From VRUE01 sp963780815 (GTDB taxonomy: Bacteria > Actinomycetota > Thermoleophilia > Solirubrobacterales > 70-9): DNA of 64,000 bases. Below are positions 16,733-25,266 of this stretch, one piece after another; the stretch's first letter is position 1; every line of letters begins with the position of its first letter. The position numbers and the translations under genes were made by a program. The notes beneath the pieces were generated by a model. It had not been told where the DNA came from. It saw only the letters and a list, made by a program, of their open reading frames with translations, and did no database searches. The stretch spans positions 62,001 to 126,000 of the forward strand of contig CAWADG010000006.1 of the NCBI GenBank assembly GCA_963780815.1, in the 5' to 3' direction.

Positions 16733-18024
16733 CATTTGTCGCTCTCCTCGATCGCCCGTTCGTAAGCCTCCTCGGCGCCGACGAACGGCGCCAGAGTCAT
16801 GTAGGTGGCCATCGGCGCCAGTTCCGGCATGCTTTCGGGGCCTTTGCGCTTGACCTGGTCGTGGATCAGGGCGTAGATCGCGCCCCCGATCGCCTCGGCG
16901 GCGATCGGTGGCGTGTCGGGGGCGAGCTCGTAGCCGGGCACCAGCAGCGCCTCGAGCCCTTCCATGACCGTGTCGCGGGTCTGCAGGGCCCGCTTGCCGA
17001 CGGTATACATCTCGACCGCGCCGAGCTGGGTGTACTCGGGCTCTTCGATCCCGAAGGCGAACATCGCCTCGTACGCGGCTCGGACCGACTCCTGCCAGCT
17101 GCGCGCGCGGCGGAAGGCCGGCAGCACCGCGGCCAGCATCTGCGCCGAGCCGCTGTCGAGCGCCGCCAAGAGCGCTTCTTCCTTGTTCGCGAAGTGCCCG
17201 TAGAAGACGCGGTGCGAGGTCCCCGCGCGGTCGACGACCTCGGCGACCGTGGTGTCTTTGTAGCCCTTCTCGGCGACCGTCGCTGCGAGCGCTCTAAGCA
17301 CCCTCTCCGGGGGGTGAGCGACGGCCTGGCGCTCGGCGAAGGAGCGCGGTTTCCGGCCGCGGCGGCGCGGCGCCTCGAGCGGCCCGGGGGGTGGGGGATA
17401 GGACAGTCCCCAGTTGGCGATGTCCTCGGCGATCCGGGGCAGCTGGTCGGCTTCTTCGCTGTAGAGGCGCTTCTCAATCACCTTCTGGAAGCCGCCGAGC
17501 ATCGCCCGCACCATCTGCGGCGGCATCCCCTCGCGACCGGGGATCTGGTTGAGCTGGCTGACCCCGAAGCGCTCGAAGGTGTCCAGCACCCGTTCGACCG
17601 CCGCTTCGCCCTCCTGCCCCGCGGCATAGACCTCGATGAAGATCATCCGCGAGGCGGCGGGCTGTCGAGCGACGAGGCTGAGGAAGGCTTCGACGGCCTG
17701 CCGAACGCGGGCTTCCCCGGTCGGCGCGTCCTCGGCCCGCTCCATCAGCGCGATGGTCGGCTCGACCAGGGCGTCGACCGCGGCCAAAAGGCACTCCTTC
17801 TTGTCCTCAAAGTGCTCGTAGAAGGCGGCGCGGGAGACGCCGGCCATCTTCACGAGGTCGGCGATCCGCGTTGCCTCGTAGCCCTTTTCCGAGCTAATGG
17901 ACACCATCGCGCCGAACAGCCGCTCGCGCTGGCTGCGCCGGGAATCCTCCGGCACGTTTCCCCGCCCCGGCCGCATCTTTTTCGACCGGAGCTCAACTGA
18001 GTCGCCCCACGGTGTCTGCACCAT
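16729..18024 (-). CDS. Tandem-domain TetR-family regulator (cassette 1)
   Basis: This 431-residue protein is twice the usual TetR length. It has two TetR N-terminal DNA-binding domains: residues ~34-80 (GYEATRIADLVKMAGVSRAAFYEHFEDKKECLLAAV) and ~240-290 (GYKDTTVAEVVDRAGTSHRVFYGHFANKEEALLAAL). Each is followed by a helical ligand/dimer domain, with a basic Pro/Arg-rich linker (EAPRRRGRKPRS) between the halves. ATG 18024 is chosen because MVQTPWGDS aligns with the start of the paralogue at 45533. It is divergent from the five-gene secreted cassette at 18639 and is probably its regulator. A conserved promoter element lies 13 nt upstream of its ATG, so the leader is very short. The ligand is unknown. 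Confidence 0.85.
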   Translation of the reverse strand: MVQTPWGDSVELRSKKMRPGRGNVPEDSRRSQRERLFGAMVSISSEKGYEATRIADLVKMAGVSRAAFYEHFEDKKECLLAAVDALVEPTIALMERAEDAPTGEARVRQAVEAFLSLVARQPAASRMIFIEVYAAGQEGEAAVERVLDTFERFGVSQLNQIPGREGMPPQMVRAMLGGFQKVIEKRLYSEEADQLPRIAEDIANWGLSYPPPPGPLEAPRRRGRKPRSFAERQAVAHPPERVLRALAATVAEKGYKDTTVAEVVDRAGTSHRVFYGHFANKEEALLAALDSGSAQMLAAVLPAFRRARSWQESVRAAYEAMFAFGIEEPEYTQLGAVEMYTVGKRALQTRDTVMEGLEALLVPGYELAPDTPPIAAEAIGGAIYALIHDQVKRKGPESMPELAPMATYMTLAPFVGAEEAYERAIEESDKW

Positions 18025-18036
18025 GTATGCACCACC

Positions 18037-18063
18037 ATAGCCGGGTACGCATACGTCACTCAA
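18037..18063 (-). promoter_or_regulatory. Promoter/auto-operator of the tandem TetR gene
   Basis: Read leftward, TTGAGT-N15-GGCTAT ends 13 nt before the ATG. The block GCGTACCCGGCTAT is conserved as GCATACCCGGCTAT at the same place before the paralogue at 46840. The 15-nt spacer is short for sigma70, so the block may be mainly an operator. Confidence 0.45.
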
Positions 18064-18465
18064 CCCCAGTTGTAGAGCCAATTTTTACGGTACGAGACCG
18101 ACTCAATTAAGAGGCCTGGACACTGCCTAGTTCCTAGCAAACTCACCGGTTGGCCTCTGATTATTGGTCCGCTAAAGTTCCTATTGAAATGGTACCCGCA
18201 GCTGCCTTTGCGCCAAAACTGACGCATCGGCGTTCCAAAGTGGCGGGACCCGCGGTCCGGATCTCGTTCCCTGGAGCGGCTTGAGCGGAACCTCCTGCCG
18301 CCGACCGCGCCGGAAGCTCGTCAGCCGCCACTTGGAAACGACCCTGTTCTTCTTCCGGTAGGTTCGAGACCCGTTTCCTCGCCCACTATACACCGATCGA
18401 TGTAACGGAAACCGCTCTAATAAGCCAGATGCTGCCGGTGAGGTGTCGCCACTGAAAGGCCGCCC
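18064..18465. other. Long intergenic region between divergent TetR gene and cassette 1
   Basis: No credible gene is present here. A 70-codon leftward frame at 18181-18393 has no ribosome site and no recognisable fold. Visible elements are an inverted repeat AGAGGCC/GGCCTCT (near 18110 and 18152), a degenerate copy of the shared operator (18166-18181), and GGACC-CGC-GGTCC at 18246-18258, a short inverted repeat with the same GGTCC core. The region is AT-richer than its surroundings and looks regulatory. Confidence 0.4.
18166..18181 (+). promoter_or_regulatory. Degenerate copy of the GGTCCG-N4-nGTTCy operator
   Basis: GGTCCG-CTAA-AGTTCC followed by TAT keeps the spacing of the element in the cassette promoters but has no -35 box 4-5 nt upstream. 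It lies between the tandem TetR gene and the cassette 1 promoter, where an auxiliary operator would be expected. Confidence 0.35.
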
Positions 18466-18494
18466 TTGACATGCCGGTCCGTTTGTGTTCTCAT
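18466..18494 (+). promoter_or_regulatory. Cassette 1 promoter with conserved operator spacer
   Basis: TTGACA (18466-18471), 17-nt spacer and TCTCAT (18489-18494) form a sigma70-like promoter. Inside it lie GGTCCG (18476-18481) and TGTTCT (18486-18491), hexamers placed one helical turn apart. The same arrangement occurs at 36825, 37483 and 47013. Transcription would begin near 18501 and give a ~140-nt leader before GTG 18639. Confidence 0.7.
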
Positions 18495-18638
18495 TACGCC
18501 CGCCTGACGGGGACCTCGCAAGGGTTTTTCGAAGGGCGGGAGAGAAAAGGCAAACAAGGTCACCCAGCCGGGGTTAGGGGACTCGCATTGAGTCAGGGAC
18601 CGCGGGCTGATGACCAGGGGACAAGGGAAGGAGAGCGA

Positions 18639-21068
18639 GTGAGACGCCTGATGGCACGGCCGGCGATGTTCGATGGGCGCTCCGGGAAGCTCTCGGGTGC
18701 CCTCGTCTTGTCCCTCCTCTCGCTGGGATATGCCGCCGCGCCGGCCGGCGCCGACCAGGTCTACGTCGCGACCGACACCATCGCCCCCACCGGCGTGCTG
18801 GCGCTGAACAATCCGACCGGCATCGCGATCGACAACTCCGGCGGCCCGTCGGCCGGGGACATCTACGTCTCCGACACGAGCAACCACCGCGTCATCAAGC
18901 TCGACCCGGCCGGCAACTTCCTACTGATGTGGGGCAAGGAAGTGAACGAAGGATCCGGGAACCCCGGCATATGCACGAACGCGGGATCACCGACCGACAT
19001 CTGCGAGCTCGCCAGTGCCGGCAACGGCCCCGGGCAGCTGAGCCAGCCGTCGCACATCGCGGTCGACCCATCGTCCGGGCCATCCGCCGGCGACATCTAC
19101 GTCGCCGGCGACACCGGCAACACATCGATCGTCCAGAAGTTCGATCCCTCCGGCCAGCTGGTGACGAGCTGGGGCGGGACGCCGTTCGGTGGGGGGATCG
19201 AAGGCACCGGGGTTCCGGGCGGCCCGTTCGGGTTCTTCTTCGGAGGGCTCACAGTCGACCCGTCCGGGAACCTCGCGGTCTTCCGGGCGGGGGACGCGCG
19301 GGTCTTCAAGTTCGCCCAGGACGGAACCGGAGGGACCTCCTTCACCACCGTCCGCGGGTCGCAGAGCTGTTGCCTCGCCGCGGACCCCGAAGGCAACTTC
19401 TACAAGGCCAACGGCGACCAAACGATCGAGAAATTCAGCTCCGGGGGCGACGTCGGCCAAGTCGGCACGACGTCGGCGGTGAGTCTCGCCTACAGCGCCG
19501 CGACCAACGACCTGTTCGCGCTGACCCCATCCCCAAGCATCGCCCGCTACCACTTCAACGGATCGGGTCAGGTCGTCGAGCCCGATCTCTCGACCTGCAC
19601 CCCGGCGCCGTTCGTCGGTTGTGCTCCGACCGAGGAATTCGGGGTCGCCGATTTTTCCGGTTTCCCCAGCGGCATCGCGGTGAACGAGACCAACGGCAAG
19701 GTCTACGCGGTCGACACCGCCGGGAAGAGCATCAAGGTCTTCAGCACGATCGACCTGCCGATCGTCATCACCGGCGCCTTCTCGAACCTGACCCGGGACG
19801 CGGTGAAACTCTTGGGAAACGTCGACCCGGACGGCGCCGGCGACGTCACCTCCTGCAGCTTCGAATACGGAGAGACCACGAGCTACGGCCTGGGGACCAT
19901 CCCGTGCGAACAGGCGCTGCCCTACTCGAGCCCCGAGGCGGTCGGCGCCCAGCTTCCCCCCGAATCGCTCGAAGCGGCTACGACCTACCACTACCGCTTC
20001 ACCGCCGGGAACGCGGCCGGCACCCGCAAGGGGCTCGACCAGACCTTCACCACTCCGCCGGCCGTCGACGGGGTCTCGACCGATGAACCCACCGACATCG
20101 AAAGGCTGAGCGCGACCCTGAACGGCTCATTCAACGGGGACGGGGTCGACACATCGTTCTTCTTCGAATACGGGCCGACCACGAACTACGGATTCAAGAC
20201 GTCCGACGTCGACCATGGGACCGGCGCCGGACCCCAGAGTGTCTCTGCCGGACTCGAAAAACTCACCTCCTACTCCACCTACCACTACCGGCTGGTCGCA
20301 CACAACAAATACGGGACGACCATCGGCGGCGACAAGACCCTGCTCACCGCGCCGCCCGACCCGCCGATCGTCGAGAGAACGTTCTCATCGAGCGTCACGG
20401 ACCGTAGCGCGACGATCCATTCCGACATCGACACCGGCTTCGGGCTCACCGTCTACCGATTCGATTACGGGATCGGCGCCGACTACGGGTCGAGGACCCT
20501 CGTCGCAGGGCCGATCGAACCCGGCAGCATCGAAAACACGGCGAGCGCGGAACTGTTCGAACTCGAACCGGGAACGACCTATCACTTCCGGGTCCTTGCC
20601 ACGAACCTCGCCGGGACGACCGTCGGGCCCGACCAGACCTTCACGACCCAGAGCACGCCGGTGGTCGAGGGGGAGTCGGCCTCGGCGGTGACCGAAGGGA
20701 CGGTGACGGTGGGTGCGGCGGTCAACCCCGGGCTCAGCAACACGACCTTCCATGTCGAATACGGCCCGACCTCGAGCTACGGGTTGAACACGAGGGAGAG
20801 CGGCCAGATCGGCTCCGACATGTCTCCCCACTTCGTCTCGTCCCAGCTCTCGGGTCTGGCCGCGGGGACGACCTACCACTTTCGCATCGTGGCCACGAAC
20901 GCCATCGGCACGACCTACGGGACGGATGAGAGCTTCAAGACCCAGTCGCCGCCTCCGGCCCAGGTCCCGGTCCAGCCTCCGAAATGCAAGAAGGGATTCG
21001 TGAAGAAGCATGGCAAGTGCGTGCGCAGGAAGCCGAAGGCCAAGAAGAAGAAGCGGGGGCACGGCTGA
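18639..21068 (+). CDS. Cassette 1 protein A: secreted NHL-repeat/FN3-like protein
   Basis: This 809-residue exported protein has a signal peptide (residues ~1-38, ending PAGA-DQ). An NHL-type beta-propeller region (~45-370) shows blades such as PTGIAIDNSGGPSAGDIYVSDTSNHRVIKLDPAGN. Four FN3-like modules (~375-760) follow the pattern FEYG..xxYG...GTTYHFRVLATNxxGT. The first module carries an extra Cys pair. The tail is strongly basic (CKKGFVKKHGKCVRRK, then a Lys-rich end). The start GTG 18639 is chosen for its AAGGAGAG ribosome site and the following signal peptide; the open frame upstream runs through the promoter. It is first in the A-B-C-D-E operon, 1 nt before B. An extracellular binding or scaffold role is inferred from the domains. 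Confidence 0.8.
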   Translation: MRRLMARPAMFDGRSGKLSGALVLSLLSLGYAAAPAGADQVYVATDTIAPTGVLALNNPTGIAIDNSGGPSAGDIYVSDTSNHRVIKLDPAGNFLLMWGKEVNEGSGNPGICTNAGSPTDICELASAGNGPGQLSQPSHIAVDPSSGPSAGDIYVAGDTGNTSIVQKFDPSGQLVTSWGGTPFGGGIEGTGVPGGPFGFFFGGLTVDPSGNLAVFRAGDARVFKFAQDGTGGTSFTTVRGSQSCCLAADPEGNFYKANGDQTIEKFSSGGDVGQVGTTSAVSLAYSAATNDLFALTPSPSIARYHFNGSGQVVEPDLSTCTPAPFVGCAPTEEFGVADFSGFPSGIAVNETNGKVYAVDTAGKSIKVFSTIDLPIVITGAFSNLTRDAVKLLGNVDPDGAGDVTSCSFEYGETTSYGLGTIPCEQALPYSSPEAVGAQLPPESLEAATTYHYRFTAGNAAGTRKGLDQTFTTPPAVDGVSTDEPTDIERLSATLNGSFNGDGVDTSFFFEYGPTTNYGFKTSDVDHGTGAGPQSVSAGLEKLTSYSTYHYRLVAHNKYGTTIGGDKTLLTAPPDPPIVERTFSSSVTDRSATIHSDIDTGFGLTVYRFDYGIGADYGSRTLVAGPIEPGSIENTASAELFELEPGTTYHFRVLATNLAGTTVGPDQTFTTQSTPVVEGESASAVTEGTVTVGAAVNPGLSNTTFHVEYGPTSSYGLNTRESGQIGSDMSPHFVSSQLSGLAAGTTYHFRIVATNAIGTTYGTDESFKTQSPPPAQVPVQPPKCKKGFVKKHGKCVRRKPKAKKKKRGHG

Positions 21069-21069
21069 G

Positions 21070-24000
21070 ATGCGGGTCATGAGGACCGGAGCAAAGGCAC
21101 TGGGGGCCGTGCTTGTCGCGGCACTGGTCATGGCGGTCGCGGCGACTCCTTCGTTCGGCGCCTACGTCCACACGATCGTGACTGGCGAATACGGAAAGGG
21201 AGGCTCGAAATCAACCGGCCTCGGCGAAGGCTGTTCGATCGCGTACCAGAGCGCCAACCACCGGCTCTACATCTATTCCGACGAAAAGATCTACGGCCTC
21301 GACCGCACCGCCCAGGGCTCGGTATCCCCGCTGGCCGGGTTCCCGGTTCCCGTCGGCTTGACAAGCAGGTGCGGCGACCGCGACATGACCGTCGACAATA
21401 CAAACGGGTCGTCGAAGAACAACATCTACCTGACGCCGTCGAACACCACGATCTACGGTTACAACGCGGCCGGCGCAGCTCTCGCACCGCCGTGGCCCGT
21501 CGATGCGGGCGGTGAAACCTGCGGAGTTGCGGTCACGAATACCGGGGAAGTCTGGGGCGGTAACTACGGCTCCTCATCGGTGAGCAAATTCAGTGCGGCC
21601 GGTGTGGCCGCCGGGGCGAAAGCGCTCGGGTACAACGCGTGCAAGCTCGCCATCGATCCGACCAACAACGACCTCTTCGTCGTCAAGTACAGCGGCGGCG
21701 ACCTGACGAAGTACACGGCGGCCAGCGGCTACGAAACGGAAATCCCCTTCGGCTCGGCCGGGTACGGCAACGCCGGCCTCGCTGTCAACGGCGCCCAGCA
21801 CCGCCTCTACACCGCCAGCGGCTCGACCGTGATGGCGCTCGACACCGAAACGGGCGCGGTCGTCGAGACGATCAGCGTCGCCCCCAACACCGCGGACGAT
21901 GTCGCGGTCGACGAAGCGACCGACACGATCTTCGTGTCGCTCAACGAAGGGGCGAGCGGATTCATCCAGGAACGCCCCGGGATCGTCGTGCCGGACGTGA
22001 CCACCGGCGAACCGACCGGCTTCGCAACCCTGCACGGGCACGTCGACCCCGCCGGTGGCGGCGAAGTGACGAGCTGCAAATTCGAATTCTCGACCAGCGC
22101 CGAATATACGATTCCGACGACGCAGACCGCCCCGTGCTCCCCCTCGATCCCCCCGAACTACAGCGGTCCGCAGGACGTCACCGCCGACCTGACGGGACTG
22201 GTGACGGGAGAGACGCTCTACCACTTCCGCCTGGTGGCCTCGAACGCCAACGGAACCATCAAGAGCGCCGACCGGACCTTCACTCCCCACTTCGTCGCGG
22301 GCCTGCACACCGACCCCGCGACCGAAATCGACCGCAAGAGCGCGAAGCTGAACGGCTCATTCCTGGGCACGAATGAAGACACGCACTACTACTTCAAGTG
22401 GGGAATGAGCGCCGGCTACGGGAACACGACGCCGGTGGAAGACGCAGGGACCACAAATTCTCAGACCGCGGTCTCGGCCGTTCTCAACAACGTGCTCGAA
22501 CCCGGCACCACCTACCACTACAAGCTGGTTGCGACGAACGCCCAGGGAACCAGCGAAGCAAACGACGCGACCGTGACGACAAAACCGGCAGTCTTCGATG
22601 TCACGACCGAAGCGGCGACAGAAGTCAAGACGAGCACGGCGGACCTCAATGGCTCCTTCACCGGCGACGGCCTCGACACCAAGTACTACTTCGAATGGGG
22701 CACGAGCACCCTCTACGGCGAAAAAACGACGGTCGGCGAAATTCAGGCTCCGAGCGGAGCCACCACGATCCCGTCGGCCGGAATCGAAGGCCTCCAGCCG
22801 CTTCACACCTACCATTTTCGCCTCGTTGCGGAAAACAGCTTCGGCACCACTAGGGGCGCCGACGAAACGCTCACCACCTTCAGCCCGCCGGTGATCTCGG
22901 CGCAGTCCTCCTCGCACGTCACCGGCACGAGCGCCGACCTGCATGCCGTCATCAACACCCACGGGTCCGACGTCGAATACCACTTCGAATACGGACACAC
23001 CCCCGACTATGGCTCGAGCGTCCCGATTCCCGATGCGATCCTGCCAGATGGGCCCGGGAGCCAGCCGGTCGACATTCACCTCACCGGGCTGAACGGCGAC
23101 GTCTACCACTTCCGCGTCGTCGCGAGGAACGTATACGGGGAAACGAAATCCCAGGACCAGACCTTCAACTTCTATCCGCCAGTCTGCCCCAACTCCAGTG
23201 TCCGTCAGCAGACCGGGTCCAACACCCTTCCCGACTGCCGCGCCTATGAGCTCGTTTCGTCCGAAGACGCGGGCAACACCATCATCTACCCGGCCACGGT
23301 CCCCTTCAGTCCGACGGCCACGTCCCCGTCGCGGCTGGTCTACGCCGGGGCGTTCGGGCTGATCAGCGGGACAGGGCCGGCCGCAAACAATATCGGCGAC
23401 ACCTACGTCGCGACCCGGACCAACACCGGCTGGAAGAGCAAATACGTCGGGGTCCCGGCACAGGAAGCGGCCTACGCTGGCGGACCGCCATGGACCTATG
23501 ACTGGGCCGGCAACTACCAGAGCGAGCCCGACAAGTGGCTGATCGACGTCCTCACCAATCAGAGCCTGTCGAAACTCGTCGATTGGAACGACGGCTACTA
23601 CCCGTGCAACGAAAAAGAAGGCTGTCAGGGCTACGGCAACGGCGAAGGTGTCGGCTCGTCCAACGCCCCCTACGTGTGGGACACCGGCACGGGAAAGCAG
23701 GTCGATCGATGGCCGACGAACGTCGGCGCGATCCCAGGCGGCGAATTCTTCAAGGGCCGGACCGCGGCGTCCGCGGACCTCAGCCACTTTGTCTTCACCT
23801 CCGACATCCCGTTCGCGGTCGGGGGGGAACCGGGCGACATGTACGACAACGACACCCAGAACGCGACGGTCGAAATCATCTCTCGCGACTCCTCGAATGA
23901 ACCGATCTCAGCGGTGCCGGTCGAGCTCTCTGACGACGGCTCGCACGTCCTGATGACCGAAGGCGGCGGGCGCCAGTCGGGCGGCTTCTACACACGCACC

Positions 24001-25266
24001 ACCGGCCCCGGAAAGCTCTACATGCGGGTCGGCGACTCGATCACCTACGACATCGCTCCGGGGCACGCGGTCAACTACATCGGGATGACGCCCGACGGGA
24101 AGAAGGTCTACTTCACCTCGACCGAAGACCTGACGTCCGACGGCAGCGACACCGACACCAGCCGCGACATCTACATGTGGAGCGAAGAAAGCGCCTCACC
24201 GAACCAGCTGACGCTGATCTCGAAAGGCAACGACCCCTCGACCGGCAACACCGACGAATGCAACGCCCCGTGGACGAACAAGTGCGACGTGGTCCCGATT
24301 TCCTTTGTTTCCTACACCAGCGCACAGGCGAGCATCGGCGGCGGCCCCTACACGGACAGCTTCATCGCCGCCGACAGCGGCGACATCTACTACCTCTCGC
24401 CCGAGATGCTGCACGGCGCCAACGGCGTCAACGGCGCCGAGAACCTCTACGTCTACCGCAACGGGAAAAACCAGTTCGTCGCCGCACTGGATCCGAACGG
24501 CGTAGCGTGCACCTCGAGCCTGGGCCTGGGCGGAACGGGCTGCTCGGAGACGGCTGTCGCGAGGATTGAGGTCACTCCCGATGACAGCTTCATGGCGTTC
24601 CTGACCGGCAGCAAGGTCGCCGGATACGACAACGCCGGCCATTCGGAGATGTACCTCTATCGGCCGGCAACGGAAGAAATGACCTGCGTCTCGTGTTTGC
24701 CGAGCGGCCAACCGCCGACTGCCGATGTGACCACCAGCCACAACGGCCTTTACCTGACCAATGACGGCCGCACCTTCTTCGAAACCAAGGACGCCCTGGT
24801 GCCCCAGGACACGAACGAAGCGCGGGACGTCTACGAGTACGTCGAAGGTAGGCCGCAGCTGGTCTCGAGCGGGACCGCTGCGTCAAACGACACCTTCGGG
24901 GTCGCGACGATCGGCGCGACACCCGGTCTGGTCGGCGTCAGCGCGAACGGCCTCGATGTCTTCTTCGCCACCTACGACACCCTGGTCGGCCAGGACCGCA
25001 ACGGCGAAGCGCTGAAGATCTACGACGCCCGCAGCGGCGGCGGCTTCCAGTTCGTCCCACCGCCCCCGCCGTGCGTGGCCGCCGACGAGTGCCACGGCGC
25101 GAGCAGCTCCACGCCTCCGCCGCCGGTCAACGGCACCGGCGCAAGCCTGGGCGGAAACGTCGCGGCGAGGCCCACGCAGCGGAAGGGGAAAAGGGTAAAG
25201 CGGCACAACAAGAAGAAGGCCAAGCACCACAGGAAGGCGCACCGAAAGGGGCATCGCAATGGTTGA
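21070..25266 (+). CDS. Cassette 1 protein B: giant secreted NHL/FN3/PD40-like protein
   Basis: The 1398-residue exported protein has a signal peptide (MRVMRTGAKALGAVLVAALVMAVAATPSFGA), an NHL-like propeller (~30-300) and four FN3-like modules (~300-700). The conserved junction CPNSSVRQQTG...LPDCRAYELVS is followed by a ~550-residue PD40/TolB-like propeller with repeats such as MTPDGKKVYFTSTEDLTSDGSDTDTSRDIYMW. Within it is CVSC (24684-24695), and near its end AADECHG. The C-terminus is extremely basic (Lys/Arg/His). ATG 21070 lies 1 nt after the stop of A. The gene overlaps C by 8 nt. No enzymatic motif was seen; the architecture suggests a large surface-exposed binding protein. Confidence 0.8.
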   Translation: MRVMRTGAKALGAVLVAALVMAVAATPSFGAYVHTIVTGEYGKGGSKSTGLGEGCSIAYQSANHRLYIYSDEKIYGLDRTAQGSVSPLAGFPVPVGLTSRCGDRDMTVDNTNGSSKNNIYLTPSNTTIYGYNAAGAALAPPWPVDAGGETCGVAVTNTGEVWGGNYGSSSVSKFSAAGVAAGAKALGYNACKLAIDPTNNDLFVVKYSGGDLTKYTAASGYETEIPFGSAGYGNAGLAVNGAQHRLYTASGSTVMALDTETGAVVETISVAPNTADDVAVDEATDTIFVSLNEGASGFIQERPGIVVPDVTTGEPTGFATLHGHVDPAGGGEVTSCKFEFSTSAEYTIPTTQTAPCSPSIPPNYSGPQDVTADLTGLVTGETLYHFRLVASNANGTIKSADRTFTPHFVAGLHTDPATEIDRKSAKLNGSFLGTNEDTHYYFKWGMSAGYGNTTPVEDAGTTNSQTAVSAVLNNVLEPGTTYHYKLVATNAQGTSEANDATVTTKPAVFDVTTEAATEVKTSTADLNGSFTGDGLDTKYYFEWGTSTLYGEKTTVGEIQAPSGATTIPSAGIEGLQPLHTYHFRLVAENSFGTTRGADETLTTFSPPVISAQSSSHVTGTSADLHAVINTHGSDVEYHFEYGHTPDYGSSVPIPDAILPDGPGSQPVDIHLTGLNGDVYHFRVVARNVYGETKSQDQTFNFYPPVCPNSSVRQQTGSNTLPDCRAYELVSSEDAGNTIIYPATVPFSPTATSPSRLVYAGAFGLISGTGPAANNIGDTYVATRTNTGWKSKYVGVPAQEAAYAGGPPWTYDWAGNYQSEPDKWLIDVLTNQSLSKLVDWNDGYYPCNEKEGCQGYGNGEGVGSSNAPYVWDTGTGKQVDRWPTNVGAIPGGEFFKGRTAASADLSHFVFTSDIPFAVGGEPGDMYDNDTQNATVEIISRDSSNEPISAVPVELSDDGSHVLMTEGGGRQSGGFYTRTTGPGKLYMRVGDSITYDIAPGHAVNYIGMTPDGKKVYFTSTEDLTSDGSDTDTSRDIYMWSEESASPNQLTLISKGNDPSTGNTDECNAPWTNKCDVVPISFVSYTSAQASIGGGPYTDSFIAADSGDIYYLSPEMLHGANGVNGAENLYVYRNGKNQFVAALDPNGVACTSSLGLGGTGCSETAVARIEVTPDDSFMAFLTGSKVAGYDNAGHSEMYLYRPATEEMTCVSCLPSGQPPTADVTTSHNGLYLTNDGRTFFETKDALVPQDTNEARDVYEYVEGRPQLVSSGTAASNDTFGVATIGATPGLVGVSANGLDVFFATYDTLVGQDRNGEALKIYDARSGGGFQFVPPPPPCVAADECHGASSSTPPPPVNGTGASLGGNVAARPTQRKGKRVKRHNKKKAKHHRKAHRKGHRNG

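Noticed and set aside
18181..18393. 70-codon leftward reading frame in the divergent gap of cassette 1
   Set aside because: No ribosome site, no recognisable fold, and it overlaps operator-like repeats.
18340..18400. tRNA-like text (GGTTCGAGACCC followed by a CTCGCCC acceptor-like run)
   Set aside because: The T-stem does not pair, no matching 5' acceptor strand or anticodon arm was found on either strand, and the region fits a regulatory gap better.
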